From positions 1 through 7,345 of the forward strand of contig CAKZMN010000355.1 of assembly GCA_937128575.1 (NCBI GenBank): a stretch of DNA of 7,345 nucleotides. The letters run 5' to 3'. The notes below the pieces were generated by a model that saw only the letters and a program-made list of their open reading frames with translations, searched no databases and was not told where the DNA came from. The DNA comes from an uncultured Alphaproteobacteria bacterium (GTDB taxonomy: Bacteria; Pseudomonadota; Alphaproteobacteria; Micavibrionales; Micavibrionaceae). Made by a program: the position numbers and the translations under genes. Shown here piece after piece: positions 1-5,851 of this stretch. Within the stretch, counting starts at the first letter, position 1; the number at the start of each line of letters is the position of its first letter.

Positions 1-1062
1 ACTAATGGGGTTGAGTTTTTGACGAACAGATTTCTTGCGCTCATCCTGACCAGGCATAATAAACGTGCGCCCAATATAACGGTTTTTAACAAAGCCTTCA
101 CGGAACTTAACGCCCAAATGCACGGCAAGTTCCATCGCGCTCGGACGGCTAGATTCAGGAATAGAAATCACAACATCAATATCGTGATCCGGCCATTCAC
201 GTAGAATTTTTTCAGCCAAATACTGCCCCATACGAACCCGCGCTTTATAAACGGAGCCACCATCAATCATTGAATCAGGGCGCGCAAAATAAACATGCTC
301 AAAAATACATGGCCTATGTTCTTCATTAGTGTTCGGAACATGACTGTGAAGCGCGCCGGCCTCATCAACATAAATAATTTCACCGGCTTCTAAATCACGA
401 ACAACTTTAAAGCCAAGCGCGTCCAGAGCAACACTCTCAGACGCGAACATATATTCCATTTTTCCATCTTTTAATTGGCGCTCACCATATATAACGGGGC
501 GAATGCCATGCGGGTCGCGGAAGGCAATCATGCCATGACCAGAAATCAACGCAACAACCGCATATGCACCGCGGCAACGGCTATGAAGATTTTCAACAGC
601 CTTAAAAATGTTTTCCTTCTCAAGCACAATTTTATTTTGCACCTGAAGCTCATGAGCCAAAATATTCAAAAGCACTTCAGAGTCAGAACTACTATTCAAA
701 TGACGATGATCGTCCTTAAATAAAATTTCAGCCAGCTCTTCTTGATTGGTCAAATTTCCATTATGCGCAAGCACAATGCCATAAGGTGAATTCACGTATA
801 AAGGCTGCGACTCAGCCGCGCAAGAACTGCCCGCGGTAGGGTAGCGCACATGACCAAGGCCAACATTACCCTTCAAATTATGCATGTGGCGCGTATGAAA
901 AACATCGCGCACCAAACCATTACTTTTATGTAGCTGAAATCTGCCCTCGTCTTGCGTCACAATGCCCGCAGCGTCTTGACCGCGATGTTGCAAAACAATC
1001 AGCGCATCATATAGATCCTGATTAACTGGTGAATATCCGTATATACCTACAATGCCGCACAT
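1..1062 (-). CDS. purF: Amidophosphoribosyltransferase PurF, 3' end outside the window
   Basis: PurF makes 5-phosphoribosylamine from PRPP and glutamine, the first committed step of purine synthesis, in the cytoplasm. The frame stays open from the ATG at 1062-1060 to the window edge, giving 354 residues of a family usually near 500. It opens MCGIVGIYG, so Cys2 is the N-terminal nucleophile of the class II glutamine amidotransferase domain once Met is removed. Further glutaminase motifs are QHRGQDAAG (25-33), [10 protein letters not shown] (71-80), AHNGNLTN (99-106) and SSDSE (125-129). The start of the phosphoribosyltransferase domain is present (YFARPDS, then [16 protein letters not shown] and KLNPI near the edge), but the PRPP-binding loop lies beyond the window. 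There is no propeptide before Cys, and the sequence follows E. coli PurF closely. It starts 6 nt after the cvpA stop; a weak GAG at 1072-1074, 9 nt upstream, may be the ribosome site. Co-transcription with cvpA is likely. Confidence 0.97.
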   Translation of the reverse strand, partial: MCGIVGIYGYSPVNQDLYDALIVLQHRGQDAAGIVTQDEGRFQLHKSNGLVRDVFHTRHMHNLKGNVGLGHVRYPTAGSSCAAESQPLYVNSPYGIVLAHNGNLTNQEELAEILFKDDHRHLNSSSDSEVLLNILAHELQVQNKIVLEKENIFKAVENLHSRCRGAYAVVALISGHGMIAFRDPHGIRPVIYGERQLKDGKMEYMFASESVALDALGFKVVRDLEAGEIIYVDEAGALHSHVPNTNEEHRPCIFEHVYFARPDSMIDGGSVYKARVRMGQYLAEKILREWPDHDIDVVISIPESSRPSAMELAVHLGVKFREGFVKNRYIGRTFIMPGQDERKKSVRQKLNPIS

Positions 1063-1068
1063 AATAAT

Positions 1069-1797
1069 TTACTCGTTATACGTGTTAGATTTTTGTTCAA
1101 ACAAACGATCCATGTTCTGACGAAACTCATCATCATACCCTTGTAATTTCTTCTGTTCTTCTTCTGTTAAGTCGCCCTCTTGCGCTTTTTTCTGAAGCAG
1201 CTTCATGTCTTCAAGCTTTTGACGCGTGCTGAGTGTTTCACCAATCTGCCCTGCATCTTCTTCAATATTTTTCAATGTGTCTTTGGGCAAGAATTTACTG
1301 ATGCCTTGCGCGGTTTTTTCTAGGTAAACATGAGTATTACTGTTTTCAAACCAACGCTCTTTGGTTTCTGTCTCAACGAGCATATGCAAAGGCAGATATA
1401 AAAGCCCAAGGAATAAGACGCCGCGGACAAGACCAAACACAACGCCCAAACTACGGTCAATCGCGCCCATGCCTAAACTCTTTACGGTCTCTGCTAGAAA
1501 GTGACTAACCACAGACAGAACAATCATCACGATGATAAAAATGGCGCCATAAGCAAGCCCATCGGCGAGCATGTCATAAGGAATAATATCAAAAAGCTTT
1601 TGCGGCTCCTCTTCGCCTTCCGGCGCAGCGCCCAACCAGCCATAAATATACGGGGAAAGATAAGAGCCAAAACTATAGGCCGCGGCTAAACCACCAACAA
1701 CGCCAGCAATCGTGAGAACTTCACGAATAAAGCCCCTCAAAAACGCAATCACTGCGGATACAAGCAAGACCGCGCCTACGATAATATCAATAATCAT
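1069..1797 (-). CDS. cvpA: CvpA family inner-membrane protein
   Basis: This 242-residue protein belongs to the CvpA (colicin V production) family, an inner-membrane family often encoded just before purF. The molecular function is not settled; links to colicin V export and envelope stress tolerance are known for enterobacteria. Four hydrophobic segments are visible at about 3-20, 27-45, 80-102 and 117-141. Family-like stretches are RGFIREVL (21-28), between the first two segments, and DRSLGVVFGLVRG (114-126), leading into the fourth. An acidic loop with GEEE lies at 61-64. Residues about 172-240 form a highly charged, probably coiled-coil tail rich in Glu, Lys and Gln. E. coli CvpA is about 160 residues, so this tail is an extension of 70 or more residues. 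The start at 1797 is preceded by AGAG (1805-1808), 7 nt away. purF follows after 6 nt, so the pair probably shares a transcript. Confidence 0.93.
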   Translation of the reverse strand: MIIDIIVGAVLLVSAVIAFLRGFIREVLTIAGVVGGLAAAYSFGSYLSPYIYGWLGAAPEGEEEPQKLFDIIPYDMLADGLAYGAIFIIVMIVLSVVSHFLAETVKSLGMGAIDRSLGVVFGLVRGVLFLGLLYLPLHMLVETETKERWFENSNTHVYLEKTAQGISKFLPKDTLKNIEEDAGQIGETLSTRQKLEDMKLLQKKAQEGDLTEEEQKKLQGYDDEFRQNMDRLFEQKSNTYNE

Positions 1798-1806
1798 GAA
1801 ATAGCT

Positions 1807-1819
1807 CTGGCAAGGCCAG
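1807..1819 (-). repeat. Short hairpin just before cvpA start
   Basis: A perfect 5-bp inverted repeat (CTGGC / GCCAG) with a 3-nt loop sits 10 nt upstream of the cvpA ATG. Its proximal arm runs into the presumed Shine-Dalgarno AGAG (1805-1808). If it folds in the mRNA it could partly mask ribosome access. The stem is short and GC-rich enough to form, but a repeat this size can easily arise by chance. Confidence 0.35.
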
Positions 1820-1882
1820 CCCTCAACGTCATTAACGGAAGGCTATACATAAGGAAATAAGCCACAAAAATCAAGGGAATGA

Positions 1883-1906
1883 TGCGTAATGGTGGGATCT
1901 TACGCA
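1883..1906 (-). repeat. Inverted repeat downstream of radA
   Basis: TGCGTAA (1883-1889) and TTACGCA (1900-1906) form a perfect 7-bp inverted repeat around a 10-nt loop, starting 13 nt after the radA stop codon. On the minus strand the only T-run comes 8 nt or more after the second arm (TTGATTTTTG), so it is a poor intrinsic terminator. It could be a weak 3' end stabiliser for radA mRNA or an operator for cvpA. The TTGATT of the putative cvpA -35 lies just downstream. Confidence 0.4.
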
Positions 1907-1919
1907 CCTAATGTAAAAC

Positions 1920-3314
1920 TTAAACCTGCATTTGATGCACATCACTGCCAGAAAACAGGTTTGCAATCTTGTTCACGTGATCTGCCTCAACCAATTTAAT
2001 ACCCTTTGGTGGCGGGGCTTTTCTATTTTTGACCATAGGCATAATTGCTTGCTCAAAGCCAAGTTTAGACGCTTCCTTCAGGCGAATATCTGGCTGTGGC
2101 ACCTGCCTAATTTCTCCGGCCAAACCGATTTCACCAAAAAACACGCTATCCGCAGGCAACGCTTCACCAGATAACGCGCTAATCAGCGCCGCCGCAACGG
2201 CAACATCCGCAGCAGGTTCCGCAATGCGAATGCCGCCCGCAATGTTCAAGAAAATATCATGCCCCGATAATGATATCCCGCAGCGCGTTTCAAGAACCGC
2301 CGCAATCATCGCCAAACGATTATGATCATACCCCAAAACCGCGCGCCGCGGCGCGGCAAGCGATGAAGGCGCGACCAAGGCCTGCACCTCAACCAAAAGG
2401 GGGCGCGTCCCCTCCAGCGCTGCTAAAACCGCACTACCTGCAACATCTTGATGGCGCTGCGATAAAAATAAAGCCGATGGGTTATCTACCTCATCAAGGC
2501 CGTGGCCCGCCATCTCAAACACACCAATTTCATCGGTCGGCCCAAAACGGTTTTTAACGCCGCGTAAAATGCGGAATTGATGAGAACGATCGCCTTCAAA
2601 ATGAAGTACGGTATCAACCATATGCTCCAAAACGCGCGGCCCCGCAATTTGACCATCCTTTGTAACGTGGCCTACAAACATCACGGAAATACCCTTTGAT
2701 TTGGCCGTACGTATAATTTCCTGCGCGGACGTACGCACCTGCGTCACCGTACCGGGCGCGGAATCTAGCGCATCAATAAACATGGTTTGTATAGAATCAA
2801 TCACCAAAAGAGAGACAGGCTTTTCCCCGCCCTCAACAGAAGCCACAATATCGCGAACATTTGTCGCGCTAGCAAGCTCAACGGGCGCATCGGCAAGCCC
2901 CAAGCGCTGCGCACGCATACGCACCTGATCAACGGCTTCTTCCCCAGACACATAAACGCAGCGCTTATCTTTCTTCGCCAGTGCGCACACAACTTGCAAC
3001 AACAAGGTAGATTTCCCAATGCCGGGATCGCCGCCAATAAGCGTCGCCGAGCCCGGAACAAACCCCCCGCCCATCACGCGGTCAAATTCGTTAATACCGC
3101 TCATATGGCGCGGATAGGTTTTGCTGGGGCTACCTGACAAAGAAACCAATTCAATTTGCCGCCCTTTTTTCTTAGTGCCCAGCCCCTTAGGCGCGGCTTG
3201 CTGAATTTCTTCGGTAATTGTATTCCACTCATGACATGCCTCGCATTTTCCAGACCATTTCGAAGAAATAGCGCCGCAAGACTGACAATTATAAGTTTTT
3301 TGAGTTTTCGCCAT
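1920..3314 (-). CDS. radA: DNA repair protein RadA (Sms)
   Basis: RadA is a RecA-related ATPase and branch-migration helicase that processes recombination intermediates with RecA. In the 467-residue numbering from an upstream ATG at 3323, an N-terminal C4 zinc finger has Cys13, 16, 27 and 30 (CxxC-x10-CxxC). The Walker A motif GDPGIGKST is at 98-106, Walker B VIDSIQT at 174-180, and the RadA-specific KNRFG at 257-261. From about 280 onward comes the Lon-protease-like domain, as in E. coli RadA (460 residues). I prefer the second ATG (3314-3312), giving 464 residues. It yields the family-typical MAK opening ahead of the zinc finger, and the only Shine-Dalgarno-like GTGAG is just 2 nt from the first ATG but about 11 nt from the second. 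It stands between two gaps of 82 and 122 nt and may have its own promoter. No key residue is missing. Confidence 0.97.
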   Translation of the reverse strand: MAKTQKTYNCQSCGAISSKWSGKCEACHEWNTITEEIQQAAPKGLGTKKKGRQIELVSLSGSPSKTYPRHMSGINEFDRVMGGGFVPGSATLIGGDPGIGKSTLLLQVVCALAKKDKRCVYVSGEEAVDQVRMRAQRLGLADAPVELASATNVRDIVASVEGGEKPVSLLVIDSIQTMFIDALDSAPGTVTQVRTSAQEIIRTAKSKGISVMFVGHVTKDGQIAGPRVLEHMVDTVLHFEGDRSHQFRILRGVKNRFGPTDEIGVFEMAGHGLDEVDNPSALFLSQRHQDVAGSAVLAALEGTRPLLVEVQALVAPSSLAAPRRAVLGYDHNRLAMIAAVLETRCGISLSGHDIFLNIAGGIRIAEPAADVAVAAALISALSGEALPADSVFFGEIGLAGEIRQVPQPDIRLKEASKLGFEQAIMPMVKNRKAPPPKGIKLVEADHVNKIANLFSGSDVHQMQV

Positions 3315-3340
3315 AAAATTCATCGCTCACAAAATAAGAA

Positions 3341-3361
3341 CATAAAGTGAACATACGTGAA
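3341..3361. repeat. Tandem imperfect direct repeat upstream of radA
   Basis: On the plus strand CATAAAGTGAA (3341-3351) is followed directly by CATACGTGAA (3352-3361), two near-copies of a 10-11 nt unit in head-to-tail order. On the minus strand this reads TTCACGTATG then TTCACTTTATG. The pair overlaps the putative radA -10 box and start of transcription, a position where a repressor or activator could bind. The region is AT-rich, so chance similarity is a real alternative. Confidence 0.35.
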
Positions 3362-3378
3362 TAAAATATATTTGAAAA
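3350..3378 (-). promoter_or_regulatory. Candidate radA promoter
   Basis: On the minus strand TTTTCA (3373-3378) and TATGTT (3350-3355) are separated by 17 nt, each matching 4 of 6 sigma70 consensus positions. The predicted start near 3343 leaves a leader of about 20-30 nt. The whole gap 3324-3405 is much richer in A and T than its neighbours, including a run of seven A (3380-3386), as expected upstream of a promoter. No other open frame is present there. Confidence 0.35.
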
Positions 3379-3405
3379 GAAAAAAATAAATTTAAGACAG
3401 AGCGC

Positions 3406-5052
3406 TTAGCCTTCGCGGCGCATAGCCCACTTAATCGTTGAGGATTCCTCGCTCATTTGGCCATAAATAACCAATTGTTTAGTTTTACGTGGGCGACTGC
3501 CCTGGCCCAGATACACACTATCCTCCAGCGCCAAGTGCCCGGCAGAATGAGAGAAACGCCACCCAATGCCGCTCGGCAAACGCAACAGCGCCTCTTCACC
3601 ATCACGCACCAAAGATGCGCCTACGCGCGGATGAATGTGAAAACGTACAGCAACCTCAACTGAGCGCTCCAAAACATCCGTAGGCTTACCTATAGAAGAG
3701 CTAAACATGTCCTCGCCGCGGAAATCATGCCCACCATCCGTTAAAAACAAACGGCGTCGATGCGTGATACCATTTAAGGAAACATATCCATCATGCGAGG
3801 ATTCAAGCAAAGTCGCGCCCTTACCTTCTTCACGAATAAGGGGCGCCACATGTGTTTTACGTTGAAAATGGCCACCAGATACAATTTCGCAAGCATTACG
3901 ATGATCAAGCGTCACCGCGCTATGCGCCGCCGTAGCCCGCAAAGAATCCTGCCATAACGGATCAGTAGAGTGCGATCCGCAGGAGACGAATATACGCTCT
4001 CTGCCATAACACATCTCAAACGCCAGCGGCGCGGCGTGCGCCCCCTCATCATGCGGATAAGGCGGCGATCGACCGCCATCAAACACAACAACGCTTCGCC
4101 CCATACTCATGCGCTCATACCCCGCGCATGGTAAACTCTGTAGCCCCTTGCCACGAACATTGGCCTGACCCAAAATACAATCCACCAGGTCTTGATCACC
4201 CTCTTGCGCGCCATTAAACAGCGCAAAATGCTTATCACTATAGCGGAAGAACCTAAGCGCGGGCCCCATACGGTCAATCGCATGCTGCAATTTATCCGGA
4301 CAAGGATAAGCCGCCGCCGCAAGCGCCGTACGTATATCGAGTAAAATTTGCAGCGCTTCTAACAATTTGGCTGGGGAGCGAGAAATATGCGCGCCGTCAC
4401 CAAGAACTTGAACCTTCAGCTGCTGAGTTAGCAAATCAAGCGCCTGCTCCGCCCAACCTTCATAGCCTTCAAAAGCGAGCCCCGCATAGAGCAGCCCCTT
4501 TATCGCGCGCAATAAATCAATGCCATGCGCATTACCCGGCAAGGAGCGAGATAAATGCCGCGCCTGACGCGTTAAGCTTTCAAAGTAAATGTCCTGAAAA
4601 TCTTCATCCGCGCTAACACCAAAAAACTCATAAAGCGCGATCCACATGGCAATGCGCTCACCCGTAACGCCGGCGCGCCACGGCATTTCGCTCCAGCTTT
4701 TATGATTTTTAATCCAATCCTCAACTAGGCCGCGCGCCTGCCTGCGCCCCATATCACCACCAAGTGTGCGCAAATCACGAAGCCATGTGAAACCATGCAT
4801 ATGCACAAGCCAAACATCATCAACATCAGGCGGGCTCCAAGATTCAGCGTGAAGCGTTTCCTGATCACTAGACAAAACAAAGCTACCATTACACAGCCAG
4901 CGCGCGGCTTCTGCGCTACCCGGCCACGGATCAACAGGCTTCACAACCAATCGATCTGGCGCGCCGCCCTTTAAACTCCAATTATAAATAAAACTATTAT
5001 AGGCAAGCTTGCTGGCCGCTTTTTGAATATGTCTGAAAACATGTCCCGGCAT
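3406..5052 (-). CDS. Heparinase II/III family protein
   Basis: This 548-residue protein matches the alphaproteobacterial heparinase II/III-like family, which combines an N-terminal alpha/alpha-barrel with a C-terminal beta-sandwich in the polysaccharide-lyase fold. Its substrate is unknown and lyase activity is not established. Recognisable stretches are PDRLVVKPVDPWPG (32-45), HGFTWLRDLRTLGGD (86-100), LVEDWI (109-114), LGDGAHISRSP (217-227), HAIDRMGPALRFFR (257-270), FEMCYGRERIFVSCGSH (345-361), SLRATAAHSAVTLD (370-383), SHDGYVSLNGITHRRRLFL (419-437) and VAVRFHIHP (467-475). The last four lie in the C-terminal heparinase domain. I see no signal peptide or membrane segment, so it is probably cytosolic. 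The ATG lies 10 nt after the rpe stop; the purine-rich GAGGGTAGGG (5061-5070) spans that stop, so translation may be coupled. Relatives are often encoded beside rsmB and purH, which suggests a conserved but uncharacterised role, possibly in envelope polysaccharide metabolism. Confidence 0.9.
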   Translation of the reverse strand: MPGHVFRHIQKAASKLAYNSFIYNWSLKGGAPDRLVVKPVDPWPGSAEAARWLCNGSFVLSSDQETLHAESWSPPDVDDVWLVHMHGFTWLRDLRTLGGDMGRRQARGLVEDWIKNHKSWSEMPWRAGVTGERIAMWIALYEFFGVSADEDFQDIYFESLTRQARHLSRSLPGNAHGIDLLRAIKGLLYAGLAFEGYEGWAEQALDLLTQQLKVQVLGDGAHISRSPAKLLEALQILLDIRTALAAAAYPCPDKLQHAIDRMGPALRFFRYSDKHFALFNGAQEGDQDLVDCILGQANVRGKGLQSLPCAGYERMSMGRSVVVFDGGRSPPYPHDEGAHAAPLAFEMCYGRERIFVSCGSHSTDPLWQDSLRATAAHSAVTLDHRNACEIVSGGHFQRKTHVAPLIREEGKGATLLESSHDGYVSLNGITHRRRLFLTDGGHDFRGEDMFSSSIGKPTDVLERSVEVAVRFHIHPRVGASLVRDGEEALLRLPSGIGWRFSHSAGHLALEDSVYLGQGSRPRKTKQLVIYGQMSEESSTIKWAMRREG

Positions 5053-5060
5053 TAACGCGG

Positions 5061-5070
5061 CCCTACCCTC
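5061..5070 (-). promoter_or_regulatory. Strong ribosome binding site of the heparinase-like gene
   Basis: The minus strand reads GAGGGTAGGG here, 8 nt from the ATG at 5052. The TAG stop codon of rpe (5065-5063) is inside this element. It supports the chosen start codon and suggests that ribosomes finishing rpe can reinitiate on the next gene. Confidence 0.6.
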
Positions 5071-5728
5071 TTAAGGAACGGATATTGTCCGCATATTTTT
5101 CTGGCCCGTCTTTGAATACAAAGCTGCCCGCAACCAAAAGATCGGCGCCCGCATCAATGCATTGCTTCGCTGTTTGCGCATTAACGCCGCCATCAACCTG
5201 CAAATCAATCACCCGGCCTTCCGCATCAATCATAGAGCGCGCCTCAGATATCTTATCCAGCAGCGGAATAAAGCTTTGCCCGCCAAAGCCAGGATTAACC
5301 GTCATAATCAAAACCAAATCAACCAGCGGCATCACGTGTTTAATCGTTTCAAGCGGCGTACCTGGATTTAAAGCAACCCCCGCCTTAACGCCGTGCGATT
5401 TAATCGCCTGTAGCGTGCGGTGAATATGCGGCCCCGCCTCAACATGGGCGGTAATAATGTCAGAACCCGCATCAACAAAGCTCTCGATCAATGGATCAAC
5501 GGGCGCGACCATCAAATGAACATCAAAAATTTTCTTAGAATGCGGACGAATAGATTTAACAACCGGCGCGCCAAACGTAAGGTTCGGCACGAAATGCCCA
5601 TCCATCACATCAATGTGAATATAGTCAGCGCCCGCGTCATCAATGGCGCGAACCTCTTCGCCTAATTTGGAAAAATCAGATGAAAGTATAGAGGGGGCAA
5701 TACGAATATCTTGTTGGGTCATGAACAT
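5063..5728 (-). CDS. rpe: Ribulose-phosphate 3-epimerase
   Basis: Rpe interconverts D-ribulose 5-phosphate and D-xylulose 5-phosphate in the pentose phosphate pathway, in the cytoplasm. The 221-residue length is normal for this single-domain TIM barrel. Signature motifs are APSILSSDF (11-19), HIDVMDGHFVPN (38-49) with metal ligands His38 and catalytic Asp40, DVHLMV (69-74) with His71, the phosphate-loop VNPGFGGQ (144-151), and QVDGGVN (177-183) with the second catalytic Asp179. A second phosphate-binding stretch is at LVAGSFVF (199-206). All key residues are present. Two ATGs compete, at 5728 and 5722; neither has a strong Shine-Dalgarno, and the second (MTQQDIRIAPS) is equally plausible. A promoter and hairpin lie in the 123-nt gap upstream, and the heparinase-like gene follows after 10 nt. 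The product feeds ribose 5-phosphate and thus PRPP supply. Confidence 0.97.
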   Translation of the reverse strand: MFMTQQDIRIAPSILSSDFSKLGEEVRAIDDAGADYIHIDVMDGHFVPNLTFGAPVVKSIRPHSKKIFDVHLMVAPVDPLIESFVDAGSDIITAHVEAGPHIHRTLQAIKSHGVKAGVALNPGTPLETIKHVMPLVDLVLIMTVNPGFGGQSFIPLLDKISEARSMIDAEGRVIDLQVDGGVNAQTAKQCIDAGADLLVAGSFVFKDGPEKYADNIRSLRG

Positions 5729-5756
5729 CTTAAAAGGTAAATAATGGGCGGGCGAA

Positions 5757-5773
5757 TAAGCAAATCATGCTTA
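5757..5773 (-). ncRNA. Hairpin at the predicted 5' end of the rpe transcript
   Basis: TAAGCA (5757-5762) and TGCTTA (5768-5773) form a perfect 6-bp inverted repeat with a 5-nt loop; a G-T wobble and an A-T pair could extend it to 8 bp. It begins directly where transcription from the candidate rpe promoter would start (about 5774), so the mRNA would carry a stem-loop at its 5' end. Such structures can protect transcripts from decay in other bacteria. The same dyad could instead be a protein operator. Confidence 0.4.
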
Positions 5774-5780
5774 CTTAAAT

Positions 5781-5810
5781 ACTATACCCGCAACCCCAGC
5801 GCGCGCGCAA
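5781..5810 (-). promoter_or_regulatory. Candidate sigma70 promoter of rpe
   Basis: On the minus strand TTGCGC (5805-5810) and TATAGT (5781-5786) are separated by 18 nt. The -10 box matches TATAAT at 5 of 6 positions and the -35 has the core TTG. The predicted start near 5774 gives a leader of about 46 nt before the rpe ATG. The spacer includes most of an alternating GC run (5799-5808). This is the best promoter-like sequence in the window. It suggests that rpe and the heparinase-like gene can be transcribed independently of rsmB. Confidence 0.45.
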
Positions 5811-5851
5811 GCTATAGTCATAACCTAAGCCGAAGAAAATGAAAAAATTCT

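Larger units (their letters stand above)
1798..1919 (-). promoter_or_regulatory. Gap between radA and cvpA with a weak promoter candidate
   Basis: This 122-nt gap contains no open frame of note. Read on the minus strand, TTGATT (1869-1874) is followed after 17 nt by TATGTA (1846-1851), a weak sigma70-like pair: 4 of 6 consensus matches at -35 and 3 of 6 at -10. Transcription from it would begin about 40-50 nt before the cvpA ATG. The gap also holds two inverted repeats, listed separately. The gap length fits a separate cvpA-purF promoter, but read-through from radA is equally possible. Confidence 0.3.

Noticed and set aside
2787..3137. Plus-strand open frame of 116 codons
   Set aside because: It overlaps radA, including the Walker A coding region, on the other strand; no family resemblance is visible.
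3374..3408. Intrinsic terminator after the heparinase-like gene
   Set aside because: The minus strand has a T-rich stretch after the stop codon, but no adequate GC-rich stem precedes it; the only nearby dyad is the palindrome AGCGCT (3401-3406).
5085..5423. Plus-strand open frame of 112 codons
   Set aside because: It is antisense to the fully conserved rpe gene and shows no recognisable domain.
5799..5808. Alternating GC run of 10 nt as a Z-DNA or regulatory element
   Set aside because: The whole window is rich in GCGC, so a short run in the promoter spacer is weak evidence of function.
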